A DNA stretch of 49,989 nucleotides from an uncultured Alphaproteobacteria bacterium (GTDB taxonomy: Bacteria > Pseudomonadota > Alphaproteobacteria > Geminicoccales > Geminicoccaceae). The notes beneath the pieces were generated by a model. The model was not told the DNA's origin. It did not search any database and worked only from the letters and a program-made list of their open reading frames with translations. Below, piece by piece: positions 1 to 10,880 of the stretch. The position numbers were made by a program, and so were the translations under genes. Location of the stretch: assembly GCA_937926445.1 (NCBI GenBank), contig CALBAK010000019.1, forward strand, positions 1 to 49,989, given 5' to 3'. Each line of letters begins with the position of its first letter. Position 1 is the first letter of the stretch.

Positions 1-206
1 GCAAGCTGCAGCGCTACATCGCCTTTCCCTCGGTCCGTGAGGTCTGGCTGATCGACAGTGCGGTCCGTTGGGTCCAGATCTGGCGGCGGTCGGGGGAGGC
101 CTGGATCGTGACGCTGCCCTTGTCGGGCTCGGCGAGCTTCCGCAGCGAGATGCTGGGCGGGGCCGAGATCGGCCTCGACGCGCTCTACCGCAACAGCGGA
201 CTCTGA
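1..206 (+). CDS. Uma2 family (DUF820) endonuclease-like protein, C-terminal fragment
   Basis: This is the C-terminal 67 residues of a gene cut by the window start; the reading frame runs from base 3 to the TGA at 204-206. The pattern K-x-x-x-Y, then PSVREVWLID, then a W-x-x-S-G-x-A-W strand resembles the second half of Uma2 proteins, a restriction-endonuclease-like fold common in cyanobacteria and high-GC bacteria. Their biological role is poorly known. The catalytic PD-(D/E)xK part would lie upstream and is not visible. A second, broken Uma2 gene lies at 29477-30057. Assignment rests on this short tail only. Confidence 0.7.
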   Translation, partial: KLQRYIAFPSVREVWLIDSAVRWVQIWRRSGEAWIVTLPLSGSASFRSEMLGGAEIGLDALYRNSGL

Positions 207-208
207 GC

Positions 209-1276
209 GTGGCCGTGGTTGAAGCCGGCGGCGCGAGGGAGCTCGAGGAGCCGCGGCCGGGGCCGCGCAACGGGCTCACCGACGTGGCGGGGCTTCGGGT
301 CGGCAACGCCGCCGACCCACGGGTGCGCACCGGTGTCACGGTGGTGATCCCGGACGGACCGGTCCTGGCGGCGGTCGATCTGCGCGGCGGCGCACCGGGG
401 ACGATCAACACCGACGCGCTCGCCCCGGGCGGGCTGATCGACACGTTGCACGCGGTGGTGCTTTCGGGCGGCTCGGCCTTCGGGCTCGCGGCGGCAACCG
501 CGCTCGTGGAACCCTTGGCGCGCGACGGGCGGGGCTTTCGCGACTGGGGGCCCACCGTGCCGCTCGTGGCGGGCGCGATCCTCTTCGATCTGCTCAACGG
601 CGGCGACAAGACGACGGTCGGTCCGGCGCTCTACGGCCGGCTCGCGCTCGAGGCCTACGCGGCGGCCGGCCCCGAGGTGGCGCTCGGCAAGGTCGGGGCG
701 GGCTACGGCGCGATCGCCGGCCCGCTCGAGGGCGGGCTCGGCACCGCCTCGGTGGTCGACCCCGCGACCGGGGTCACGATCGGCGCGCTCGTCGCGGTCA
801 ATTCCCTGGGCGGGACCACCTTTCCCGGGGAGCCGGCCTTCCTCGCCGGGCATCTCGCTTTTCCGGGCGAACTCGAGGCGGTGCCGCCGCCGCGCGGCCC
901 TTCGGGCGCGTGCTTCGAGAGCAAGCGCGGGCTCGGCCAGGCGCGGCTCGGGCCGAACACGACGATCGGGCTCGTGGCGACCGACGCCGTCCTCGAGCGC
1001 GACGGTCTGCGGCGGCTCGCGATGCAGGCGCAAGCGGGACTCGCCCAGGCGATCCGGCCGGTCCACACGCTGTTCGATGGCGACGTCCTGTTCGCCCTTT
1101 CGACCCGGGCGTTGCTGCCGCCGGCGCGGCCCGATCTTTCGATCCGGCTCGGCACGCTCGCGGCCGACTGCGTCGCACGGGCGGTGATGCGCGGGGTGCA
1201 GGCGGCCGAACGGCTCGGCGAGATCCCCTCGTGGCGCGAGCGGCTCGCCGCGCGGGCGGCCGGTGCGACGGGCTGA
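209..1276 (+). CDS. P1 family peptidase (DmpA/NylC-like N-terminal nucleophile hydrolase)
   Basis: Encodes about 355 residues of the S58/P1 family (DmpA aminopeptidase, NylC oligomer hydrolase), enzymes that mature by self-cleavage and use the new N-terminal Ser or Thr as nucleophile. Visible family blocks are NGLTDVAGLRVGNA near residue 17, VLSGGSAFGL near residue 90, and GKVGAGYGAIAG in the middle. The GPNTTIG segment places an Asn-Thr pair at residues 250-251, matching the Asn-Thr cleavage position of NylC rather than the Gly-Ser of DmpA. I chose GTG 209, three bases after the Uma2 stop. It lacks a clear ribosome site, and GTG 215 is an alternative. The substrate is unknown; no neighbour points to one. 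Confidence 0.85.
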   Translation: MAVVEAGGARELEEPRPGPRNGLTDVAGLRVGNAADPRVRTGVTVVIPDGPVLAAVDLRGGAPGTINTDALAPGGLIDTLHAVVLSGGSAFGLAAATALVEPLARDGRGFRDWGPTVPLVAGAILFDLLNGGDKTTVGPALYGRLALEAYAAAGPEVALGKVGAGYGAIAGPLEGGLGTASVVDPATGVTIGALVAVNSLGGTTFPGEPAFLAGHLAFPGELEAVPPPRGPSGACFESKRGLGQARLGPNTTIGLVATDAVLERDGLRRLAMQAQAGLAQAIRPVHTLFDGDVLFALSTRALLPPARPDLSIRLGTLAADCVARAVMRGVQAAERLGEIPSWRERLAARAAGATG

Positions 1277-1288
1277 CGTCGGGCCGGT

Positions 1289-1684
1289 TCAGCGGCCGAA
1301 GGGGCCGGCGAAGATGAACCAGGCACCGAGCGCGATGAACGCGAAGCCGACCGCGTAGTTGAGCGTGAACGGCTCCTTGAGGAACCAGATCGAGAAGACC
1401 GCGAAGATCGAGAGGGTGACGACTTCTTGGATCGTCTTGAGCTGGGCGGCCGAGTAGACCGAGTGGCCGATCCGGTTGGCCGGCACGGCGAGCCAATATT
1501 CGACGTAAGCGATGAGCCAACTGACGGTCACCGCCTGCCAGAGCGCCACCGACTTGAAGCGGAGATGGCCGTACCAGGCGATGGTCATGAAGACGTTGGA
1601 CAACACGAGGAAGACGATCGGCGCGATCCAGGGCGCGAGCGGACTCGCGCGCTCGAGGGCAGCCAGCATGCTCGCAGGTCCCAA
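1289..1684 (-). CDS. DMT family protein (DUF486)
   Basis: A 131-residue integral membrane protein with four predicted helices. The signature VFLVLSNVFMTIAWYGHL near residue 24 and the C-terminal FIALGAWFIF are typical of DUF486, small four-helix proteins classed with the drug/metabolite transporter superfamily. Their substrate is not established. Usual family length is about 115 residues, so the first 5-15 residues may be over-called; ATG at the sixth codon is an alternative start. It converges with the P1 peptidase gene, with 12 bases between the stops, and reads away from the thiolase in the same direction. Confidence 0.85.
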   Translation of the reverse strand: MGPASMLAALERASPLAPWIAPIVFLVLSNVFMTIAWYGHLRFKSVALWQAVTVSWLIAYVEYWLAVPANRIGHSVYSAAQLKTIQEVVTLSIFAVFSIWFLKEPFTLNYAVGFAFIALGAWFIFAGPFGR

Positions 1685-1734
1685 CGTTCAGCCGACCCCG
1701 TGGAAATGGGTTCGCGCGGGCCGGGAAAAAAGGG

Positions 1735-2901
1735 TCAGCGGATCGCCTCGAGGATGCTCACATAGGAGGCCACGCAGGCCCCGCCCATGTTGTAGACGCC
1801 GGCGACCTCCGCCCCATCGACCTGCATGGCGCCGGCCTCGCCGCGTACCTGCATGGCCGTGAGCACGTGCATCGAGACGCCGGTGGCGCCGATCGGGTGG
1901 CCCTTGGCCTTGAGCCCACCCGAGGGGTTGACCGGGAGCTTGCCGTCCTTCCGCGTCCAGCCCTCGAGGATCGCCTTCGCCCCCTGGCCGCGCGGGGCGA
2001 GGCCCATGGCCTCGTACTCGATGAGCTCGGCGATCGTGAAACAGTCGTGGGTCTCGACGAGATCCAGGTCGTCGAGCGTCAGCCGGGCCCGCTCGAGCGC
2101 CCGCTTCCAGGCCTCTTCGCAGCCCTCGAAGAGGAGAATGTCCCGCCGGCTCATCGGCAGGAAGTCGGAAACCTGGGCGAAGCCGCGGAAGGCCACGGCC
2201 TTCGGCATCGAGAGCGCGGTCTCGATGTCGGCGAGGACCAGCGCCGCTGCCCCGTCGGAGACCAGCGAGCAGTCGGTGCGCTTCAAGGGCCCGGACACGA
2301 TCGGGTTCTTGTCCGACACGTTCCGGCAGAAGTCGAAGCCCAGATCCTTGCGCATCTGCGCCCAGGGATTGGCGCAGCCGTTCGCGTGGTTCTTGGCGGC
2401 GATGAGGGCGAGCGCATCGGACTGGTCGCCGTAGCGCTGGAAGTAGCGCTGGGCGATCCGGCCGAAGACGCCCACGAAGCCACCCTCGATCCCGCGCTCT
2501 TCTTCGAGGTAGCTGGCGCGGAGGAGCGTGCGGGCGATGCCGGCGTTGTCGAGCTCGGTCATCTTCTCGACGCCCACGACGAGGACGATGCGCGCCTCTT
2601 TCGCGAGGATCGAACGCAGGCCCGCATGCACGGCAGCCGAGCCCGTGGCGCAGGCGTTCTCGACCCGGGTGGCGCGCTTGAAGCGCAGCGCCGGGTCGGC
2701 CTGGAGGACGAGCGAGGCGGTGAAATCCTGTTCGACGAAGCCGCCGTTGAAATGGCCGAGCCAGATCTCGTCGATCGCCGAGGCCTCGAGCCCGGCATCG
2801 GAGAGCGCACCTTGGGCTGCCTCCACGACCAGGCTCTCGACACTGCGGCCCTCGTGCTTGCCGAAGGGCAGATGGTGCCAACCGACGATGCAGGCGGTCA
2901 T
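1735..2901 (-). CDS. Thiolase family protein (acetyl-CoA acetyltransferase-like)
   Basis: Encodes 388 residues of the thiolase superfamily, which make or break carbon-carbon bonds of acyl-CoA thioesters. The nucleophilic cysteine is Cys84 in ENACATGSAA. The C-terminal half carries ETHDCFTIAE, NPSGGLKAKGHPIGATG (His of the GHPxGxTG block) and a final NMGGACVASY. That ending resembles the SCP-x-like or 'acetyl-CoA acetyltransferase' branch rather than classical PhaA/FadA thiolases. Start ATG 2901 has GAGGA just upstream. The exact acyl substrate cannot be told from sequence. The next gene upstream on the same strand is a ParA-like ATPase, with no obvious functional link. Confidence 0.88.
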   Translation of the reverse strand: MTACIVGWHHLPFGKHEGRSVESLVVEAAQGALSDAGLEASAIDEIWLGHFNGGFVEQDFTASLVLQADPALRFKRATRVENACATGSAAVHAGLRSILAKEARIVLVVGVEKMTELDNAGIARTLLRASYLEEERGIEGGFVGVFGRIAQRYFQRYGDQSDALALIAAKNHANGCANPWAQMRKDLGFDFCRNVSDKNPIVSGPLKRTDCSLVSDGAAALVLADIETALSMPKAVAFRGFAQVSDFLPMSRRDILLFEGCEEAWKRALERARLTLDDLDLVETHDCFTIAELIEYEAMGLAPRGQGAKAILEGWTRKDGKLPVNPSGGLKAKGHPIGATGVSMHVLTAMQVRGEAGAMQVDGAEVAGVYNMGGACVASYVSILEAIR

Positions 2902-2936
2902 GGGTCCTCGCACGGGCCGACCTCGCGAGGCGCAAT

Positions 2937-3767
2937 CTAGTCGCGGCTCGTTTCCCGACCAAGGGGCGCCGCCGCCGCGCTCGACGCGAAGGGCAGCGCG
3001 CCCGGCCATCCCTCGCCGGTCGCCCGGGAAGGCCGGGCGGACGACCCGGCCGAACGACCCACGAGGCGCGCCACCGTTTCCCCCGCGAGTGTCGCGGCCG
3101 AGCCTCGCGGTCGCGCCTCGAGCGCCGCCTCGAGCCGGCTCTGGACGGCCGCGAGATCGCGATGGGCACGGCTGCCGCGGGCGATGTCGCCGACCCAGCG
3201 GCCGGCCGCGAAGGCGGCTTCGAAGGCCGGGTCGAAATGCAAGGGGGGTGCCACGGGCTCGCCGAGGTCGGCCAGGGCGTGGAGGTCGACGCGGCGCCGC
3301 AGGAGACCGGGGGCCGGCAGCCGGGTCGGCACGATCAGGGCGAGAGGCGTGCAGCCGCGGCTCTCGCGCCGAGCGGCCCGCAGATGGTGCAGGGTCCGTT
3401 GCAATGTTCCGAGGTCGACCCGGCCGACGCCGGTCGGGATCAGCACCGCATCCGCGAGCAGGCAGGCGGCGGCGAGGGCCGCGGCCAGCACCGCCGGCAG
3501 ATCGACCACGACGAGCTCGTTCGTCCGGCGAATCCCGTCGGCATAGCCGACCCAGGCGCCGGCTCCGGCCAGATCGCGGATCGGCGCCTCCAACAGCTGG
3601 CAGGGCAAGAGACGGTGCGCGGCCCATCGGGCAGCGGTCTGCTGCGGGTCGGTGTCGATCAGCACGGTCGAGCGGCCGCCGGCGGCGAAGGCCGAGGCCA
3701 GGTTGACCGCGAGGGTGCTCTTGCCGACCCCGCCCTCGAGATTGCCGACCGCGACCAGGCGGCCCAT
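2937..3767 (-). CDS. ParA/MinD-like ATPase with altered deviant Walker A
   Basis: Encodes 276 residues. The N-terminus MGRLVAVGNLEGGVGKST is the ParA/MinD deviant P-loop, followed by a strand ending in IDTDPQQ near residue 42 and a second LVVVDLPA strand near residue 87. In this family the loop reads K-G-G-x-G-K-S/T, and the first lysine reaches across the dimer to the partner nucleotide. Here that position is Glu11 (codon GAG, one base from AAG), while the P-loop Lys16 is kept. The C-terminal 60 residues are Ala/Arg/Ser-rich and probably disordered. No ParB or centromere-like repeat is seen nearby, so a plasmid or chromosome partition role is not supported; an orphan cargo-positioning or regulatory ATPase is possible. 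Confidence 0.8.
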   Translation of the reverse strand: MGRLVAVGNLEGGVGKSTLAVNLASAFAAGGRSTVLIDTDPQQTAARWAAHRLLPCQLLEAPIRDLAGAGAWVGYADGIRRTNELVVVDLPAVLAAALAAACLLADAVLIPTGVGRVDLGTLQRTLHHLRAARRESRGCTPLALIVPTRLPAPGLLRRRVDLHALADLGEPVAPPLHFDPAFEAAFAAGRWVGDIARGSRAHRDLAAVQSRLEAALEARPRGSAATLAGETVARLVGRSAGSSARPSRATGEGWPGALPFASSAAAAPLGRETSRD

Positions 3768-3907
3768 GGCCGCTCTCTCCGATGCATCCGGGCGGGCCGG
3801 CCGCCCGAGCCCGGGTCACTCTGAGCGGACTGCTACCGCGTGGCGAGAGCTCCGATCGTCATCGCGCGAAAGGCGAAAATCCGTCCCCCTGCCATCTTTC
3901 CGCGCAC

Positions 3908-4048
3908 CTATTCCAGGTTCGGCACCGTGCCGCCGGAGGCGGCACGCTGGACCTCGCGCGGAGCGATCGCCATGGGTGTCGGCCGCTCCAACAGCAGCGT
4001 CGCGAGCAGCAGCACAGCACCGAGGATCAGGAGTGCACGGTCGAGCAT
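3908..4048 (-). CDS. Small hypothetical membrane peptide, 46 aa
   Basis: A short gene with start ATG at 4048 preceded at a spacing of 7 bases by GGAGGT, one of the better ribosome sites in this region, and a TAG stop at 3908-3910. The product begins MLDRALLILGAVLLLATLLL, a single strongly hydrophobic helix from about residue 5 to 20. A Pro/Arg-containing polar tail of 26 residues ends in VPNLE. Third codon positions are almost all G or C, as in neighbouring genes. I recognise no family. It could be a single-pass membrane protein or a small secreted product. It sits between the RTX gene and parA on the same strand, with palindromic DNA upstream. Confidence 0.5.
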   Translation of the reverse strand: MLDRALLILGAVLLLATLLLERPTPMAIAPREVQRAASGGTVPNLE

Positions 4049-4121
4049 CGCGGCCACCTCCGCGCGACGGCCGACCGCCGCGCCCAGCCGCTGCTTCTAC
4101 GGCAGCGGCGACGGCAGAGGT

Positions 4122-4135
4122 GTGACGATCGTCAC
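4122..4135. promoter_or_regulatory. Perfect 14-bp palindrome upstream of the small membrane peptide
   Basis: GTGACGATCGTCAC reads identically on both strands and lies 74 bases upstream of the small gene starting at 4048. A second set of repeated arms lies next to it: GCAAC at 4162-4166, GTTGC at 4171-4175 and GCAAC at 4182-4186. Short perfect dyads in gene-free DNA are often binding sites of dimeric regulators. No promoter hexamers are clear, and no regulator is identified. Confidence 0.35.
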
Positions 4136-4255
4136 GCGGCGCATCCCGGTGCGGCCATGCAGCAACGACTGTTGCCATGATGCAACGGCGGCGCCGGCGC
4201 GGCGGATCGACGCGGCCCCGATGCTCTCCGACGCGGCGACGGTCGCAGGCCCGCG

Positions 4256-6986
<2,731 letters not shown>

Positions 6987-6997
6987 CGACGGATCGG

Positions 6998-7023
6998 CCG
7001 GTCCCTCCACGGGGCGGGACCGG
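6998..7023. terminator. Hairpin between convergent TRAP genes
   Basis: CCGGTCCC at 6998-7005 and GGGACCGG at 7016-7023 form a perfect 8-bp stem with a 10-base loop. It lies between the stop of the binding-protein gene (6986) and the stop of the convergent DctM gene (7030). Position suggests a shared, bidirectional terminator; no run of T follows on either side. Confidence 0.45.
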
Positions 7024-7029
7024 TCCCGT

Positions 7030-8703
7030 TCACTCGATCTTGGGTGGGCCGAGATCGATCGGCGGTAGACCCTCGAGGCCGGGCAGCCCCGGCAGACCCG
7101 GAATGTCGAGCCGCTCGATCGACGCCGGGTCGACCCCGGTTCCGGCGCTCTTGTAATGCATGACCATCTGCGGGAGCAGGATGACGAGCGCCACCATGAT
7201 GCACTGGATCACGACGAAGGGTACCGCACCCCAGTAGATCTGGCCGGTGGTGACGGGCTCCATCCGCCGGCCCGTCACCTTGTCGAGATAGGGATCTTTC
7301 GGCGCCACCGAACGGAGGTAGAAGAGGGCGAAGCCGAAGGGCGGATGCATGAAGCTCGTCTGCATGTTCACGCCCAAGATGACCCCGAACCAGATGAGGT
7401 CGATCCCGAGGCGCTCCGCTGCCGGCCCCAAGAGCGGAATGACGATGAAAGCGAGCTCGAAGAAGTCGAGGAAGAAGGCCAATAGGAAGATCAGGACGTT
7501 GACGACGAGCAGGAAGCCGACCTCGCCGCCCGGCAGACCGACGAGCAGCTCCTCGACCCATTTGTGACCGTCGACGCCGTAGAAGGTGAGGGAGAAGACG
7601 CGGGCGCCCACGAGGATGAAGATCACGAAGGCCGACAGCTTGGCGGTCGAGTCCATCGCCTGCTTCAACAGGTCGAGGGTCAGCCGGCGCTTGAAGAGGG
7701 CGAGCAAGAGCGCCCCGGTGGCGCCCATGGCGCCGCCCTCGGTCGGCGTGGCGATGCCGACGAAGATCGTGCCGAGCACGAGGAAGATGAGGGCCAAGGG
7801 TGGGATCAGCACGAACACCACCTGCTCGGCGAGCCTCGAGAGGAGGCCGAGCCGCAGGAAGCGGTTGGCGAGCGCCGCCGCGAAGGCGAACAGGATGGCG
7901 TAGGTCGCGGCCAGGATCGGTCCGCCCTGCCGCATGCCCGAGGTCAGCGCGTAGTGGCTCGCCACCGCCACCCCGATCGAGCAGAGCAGGAGGACGAGGA
8001 AGGAGCGGACACCCGTGCCGCCGTCGGCCTCGCGGAAGCGGATCGCCTCGAGCGGCAGGGCCGGGGCGGCCGAGGGGCGCACGAGCGTGACGAGCAGGAT
8101 CCAGGAGGCGTACAGCCCAGCGAGTACGATCCCCGGAACGAAGGCGCCCTCGTACATGTCGCCGACCGATCGGCCGAGCTGGTCGGCCATGACGATCAGG
8201 ACGAGCGAGGGCGGGATGATCTGCGCGAGGGTGCCGGAGGCGGCGATCACGCCCGAGGCGAGCGAACGGTCGTAGCCGTAGCGCAGCATGATGGGCAGCG
8301 AGATGAGGCCCATCGAGATCACGGATGCGGCGACCACGCCCGTGGTGGCGGCCAACAGCGCGCCCACGAAGACGACGGCGTAGGCGAGCCCGCCCCGGAT
8401 CGGGCCGAACAGCTGTCCGATCGTGTCGAGCAGGTCCTCGGCCATGCCGGAGCGCTCGAGGATCAGGCCCATGAAGGTGAAGAAGGGGATCGCCAACAGC
8501 GTGTCGTTGGTCATGATGCCGTAGACACGCTCGGGCAGGGCCTGGAGGAAGTTGGTCGGGAAGAGGCCGAGCTCGATGCCGATCGTGGCGAAGACGAGGC
8601 CGTTGGCGGCGAGCGCGAAGGCCACGGGATAGCCGAGCAACAGGAAGACGACGAGGGCGCCGAACATGATCGGCGCCATGTTGTGCACGAGGAAGGCTTC
8701 CAT
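7030..8703 (-). CDS. TRAP transporter large permease (DctM)
   Basis: Encodes 557 residues, the 12-helix DctM subunit that moves substrate with sodium or proton coupling after delivery by the periplasmic protein. Family blocks visible include AIPFFTFMGLILERSGMAEDLL, GALLAATTGVVAASV, GTLAQIIPPSLVLI and the C-terminal GVNMQTSFMHPPFGFALFYL. The last is typical of the branch transporting mannonate-, keto-acid- or lactate-like substrates. The family usually has about 430 residues; the extra length is a charged insert near residue 215 and an 80-residue C-terminal tail. It lies just downstream of its DctQ partner (8728-9297), 24 bases apart. The binding-protein gene opposite (5891-6986) is presumably the third component. 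Confidence 0.92.
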   Translation of the reverse strand: MEAFLVHNMAPIMFGALVVFLLLGYPVAFALAANGLVFATIGIELGLFPTNFLQALPERVYGIMTNDTLLAIPFFTFMGLILERSGMAEDLLDTIGQLFGPIRGGLAYAVVFVGALLAATTGVVAASVISMGLISLPIMLRYGYDRSLASGVIAASGTLAQIIPPSLVLIVMADQLGRSVGDMYEGAFVPGIVLAGLYASWILLVTLVRPSAAPALPLEAIRFREADGGTGVRSFLVLLLCSIGVAVASHYALTSGMRQGGPILAATYAILFAFAAALANRFLRLGLLSRLAEQVVFVLIPPLALIFLVLGTIFVGIATPTEGGAMGATGALLLALFKRRLTLDLLKQAMDSTAKLSAFVIFILVGARVFSLTFYGVDGHKWVEELLVGLPGGEVGFLLVVNVLIFLLAFFLDFFELAFIVIPLLGPAAERLGIDLIWFGVILGVNMQTSFMHPPFGFALFYLRSVAPKDPYLDKVTGRRMEPVTTGQIYWGAVPFVVIQCIMVALVILLPQMVMHYKSAGTGVDPASIERLDIPGLPGLPGLEGLPPIDLGPPKIE

Positions 8704-8727
8704 GGCGGCGATCCGGTGGCGGTGGGT

Positions 8728-9297
8728 TCAGGCGGCGTGCTCGGTCTCGGGACCGGCGTGGCCGTGCGGGCCGCTCGAGGCGTGCGGGTCGGGGATGAGG
8801 CCGCGAATCACGGCGAGGCGTTTGACGAATTCGGAGATTCCCTGCAGCGCGAGCAGGAGGAAGCCGAGCGGGATCAGCAGCTTGGCGGGCCATTGCGGGA
8901 GCCCGCCCGCGTTCATCGACTGCTCGCCGATCCGCCAGGAGGCCCAGAAAAAGGGCCACCCGTCGATCTGCATCAGGATCACGAGCGGCATCAGGAAGAG
9001 TACGTGGCCCAAAAGGTCGATCCAGTGGCGGACCGGCTTCGGGAAGTGACTGTTGACGATGTCGATCCGGATATGTTCGTTCTTGAGGAAGGTGTAGGCG
9101 GCGCAGAGCATGAAGACCGCGCCGAACATCTGCCACTGCAGCTCTAGCCAGGCGTTCGAGCTCGTGTCGAAGACTTTGCGGACGACGGCATTGGCGGCGG
9201 AGACCAGGACCGCCACGAGCACGAGCCACATAACGGTGCGGCCGATGCGCTGGTTCAGGGCATCGATCGCCGCGCTGAGCCGCAACAGCCCCCGCAC
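8728..9297 (-). CDS. TRAP transporter small permease (DctQ)
   Basis: Encodes 189 residues with four predicted membrane helices. The family pattern is clear: VRKVFDTSSNAWLELQWQMF, then AAYTFLKNEHIRIDIV after the second helix, and a final LLALQGISEFVKRLAVI. DctQ binds DctM and is required for transport. The C-terminal tail (residues 172-189) is His/Gly/Glu-rich and polar. The gene precedes dctM in one operon. Start ATG 9297 is followed by MRGLLRLSAAIDALN, as usual for the family. Confidence 0.9.
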   Translation of the reverse strand: MRGLLRLSAAIDALNQRIGRTVMWLVLVAVLVSAANAVVRKVFDTSSNAWLELQWQMFGAVFMLCAAYTFLKNEHIRIDIVNSHFPKPVRHWIDLLGHVLFLMPLVILMQIDGWPFFWASWRIGEQSMNAGGLPQWPAKLLIPLGFLLLALQGISEFVKRLAVIRGLIPDPHASSGPHGHAGPETEHAA

Positions 9298-9374
9298 CCC
9301 CGCCTCCCCTCAGGCTGCCCGGCCGACCTCTTAGACGAGCGGGCGCGGGCTTTCCAGCCGGTGGGCGGAGCGTC

Positions 9375-10871
9375 TCAGCGGCCGGAGGGAGGCGAGGAAG
9401 GCAACTCGAGCGGACCGAGCGGGGCGGCCGGCCCCAGGAGGTCCTGCAGGCTCGGCCCGGTGCCGGGTCGGGCCGGCGCGGTCGGGGCGAAGCTCGTGCC
9501 GAAGATCGCCTCGGGCAGCCAGGTGGCGGTGCGGGGAACGGCCCAGACGAGCGCCAGGGCGACGAGCTGGAGCACGACGAACGGCACGACGCCCCACCAG
9601 ATCGCCGCGCTCGGAACCGAGGCCGGGGCGACGCTGCGCATGTAGAAGAGGGTGAAGCCGAAGGGCGGGGTGAGGAAGCTCGTCTGCAGATTGAGGCCGA
9701 TCAGGACACCCAGCCAGATCGGATCGAGCCCCATCACGAGCAGCGGCGGGCCGAAGACCGGCACCATCACGAAGATGATCTCGAGGGTGTCCAAGAAGAA
9801 GCCCAAGAGGAACATCACGAGCATGCAGAGGAAGAGCGCCCCGGTGGGCCCACCGGGCAGGGCCGCGAGCGCGTCGGTCACGAGCGCCTCGCCACCGAGC
9901 CCGCGGAAGACCAGCGAGAAGACCGAGGCGCCGAGCAGGATGGCGAAGATCACCGCGGTCGTGCGCGCGGTGCCGAGCATCGCTTCCCACAGGAGTGCCG
10001 CCCCGAGCCGACGGCGGATCAGGGCGAAGAGGAGGGCACCCACGGCGCCGATCGAAGCACTCTCGGTCGCGGTCGCGACACCCGCCAGGATCGAGCCGAG
10101 AACGGCCAGGATCAGCGCGAGCGGCAGGACGAGGCTCGGCAGCAGGGCCCGTGCGAGGGCCCGGCGCTCGGCCGGGCCCGTGGGCAGCGCCGGGCAGCGC
10201 CGCGGCGCGAGCAGCGCGTTGGCGGCGATCCAGCCGCCGTAGAGGCCCACGAGCAGGAGCCCGGGCAGGAGGGCGCCGGCGAACAGATCGCCGACCGAGA
10301 CCGGCGTCGGGGCGAGATTGCCCTTCTGCAGCTGGGCCGCCTGATTGGCGCCCTGCAGGATGTCGGCGAGGAAGATCAGGACTGTCGAGGGCGGGACGAT
10401 CTGGGCGAGGGTCGCCGAAGCGCAGATCACGCCCGTGGCGAGGCGGGCATCGTAGCCGGCCTTGAGCATGGCCGGCAGCGAGATCAGGCCCATGGTCACG
10501 ACCGTGGCGCCGACCACGCCCGTCGACGCGGCGAGCACGGCGCCTACGATCACGACCGAAAAGCCGAGCCCGCCCGGCGCGGGGCCGAACAGCCGTCCGA
10601 GCGTGGTCAGGAGGTCCTCGGCGATGCCCGAGCGCTCGAGGACGAGGCCCATGAAAACGAAGAGCGGCACCGCCACCAGGACCTCGTTGGTCATCACCCC
10701 GAAATAGCGAGGGGCGAGGCCGAGGAAGAGGACGAGGTCGAAGTGACCCAGGAGATGGCCGAGGCCGGCGAACAGCAGCGACAGCCCGGCGAGCGTGAAG
10801 GCGACCGGAAAGCCCAGGAGCAGCGCCGCCACGAGGCTCGCGAAGAGACCGATCGCGAGGAGCTCGGCCAA
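9375..10871 (-). CDS. Second TRAP transporter large permease (DctM paralogue)
   Basis: Encodes 498 residues, clearly paralogous to the DctM at 7030-8703: AVPLFVFMGLVLERSGIAEDLL, GAVLAASTGVVGATVVTMG, ATLAQIVPPSTVLIFLAD and GLNLQTSFLTPPFGFTLFYM match block for block. About 12 helices are predicted. An Ala/Pro/Gly-rich C-terminal tail of about 45 residues has no visible domain. It follows its DctQ partner with a 9-base gap. No third binding protein is adjacent, so it either shares the binding protein at 5891 or uses one encoded elsewhere. Confidence 0.92.
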   Translation of the reverse strand: MAELLAIGLFASLVAALLLGFPVAFTLAGLSLLFAGLGHLLGHFDLVLFLGLAPRYFGVMTNEVLVAVPLFVFMGLVLERSGIAEDLLTTLGRLFGPAPGGLGFSVVIVGAVLAASTGVVGATVVTMGLISLPAMLKAGYDARLATGVICASATLAQIVPPSTVLIFLADILQGANQAAQLQKGNLAPTPVSVGDLFAGALLPGLLLVGLYGGWIAANALLAPRRCPALPTGPAERRALARALLPSLVLPLALILAVLGSILAGVATATESASIGAVGALLFALIRRRLGAALLWEAMLGTARTTAVIFAILLGASVFSLVFRGLGGEALVTDALAALPGGPTGALFLCMLVMFLLGFFLDTLEIIFVMVPVFGPPLLVMGLDPIWLGVLIGLNLQTSFLTPPFGFTLFYMRSVAPASVPSAAIWWGVVPFVVLQLVALALVWAVPRTATWLPEAIFGTSFAPTAPARPGTGPSLQDLLGPAAPLGPLELPSSPPSGR

Positions 10872-10880
10872 GGCAGCTGC

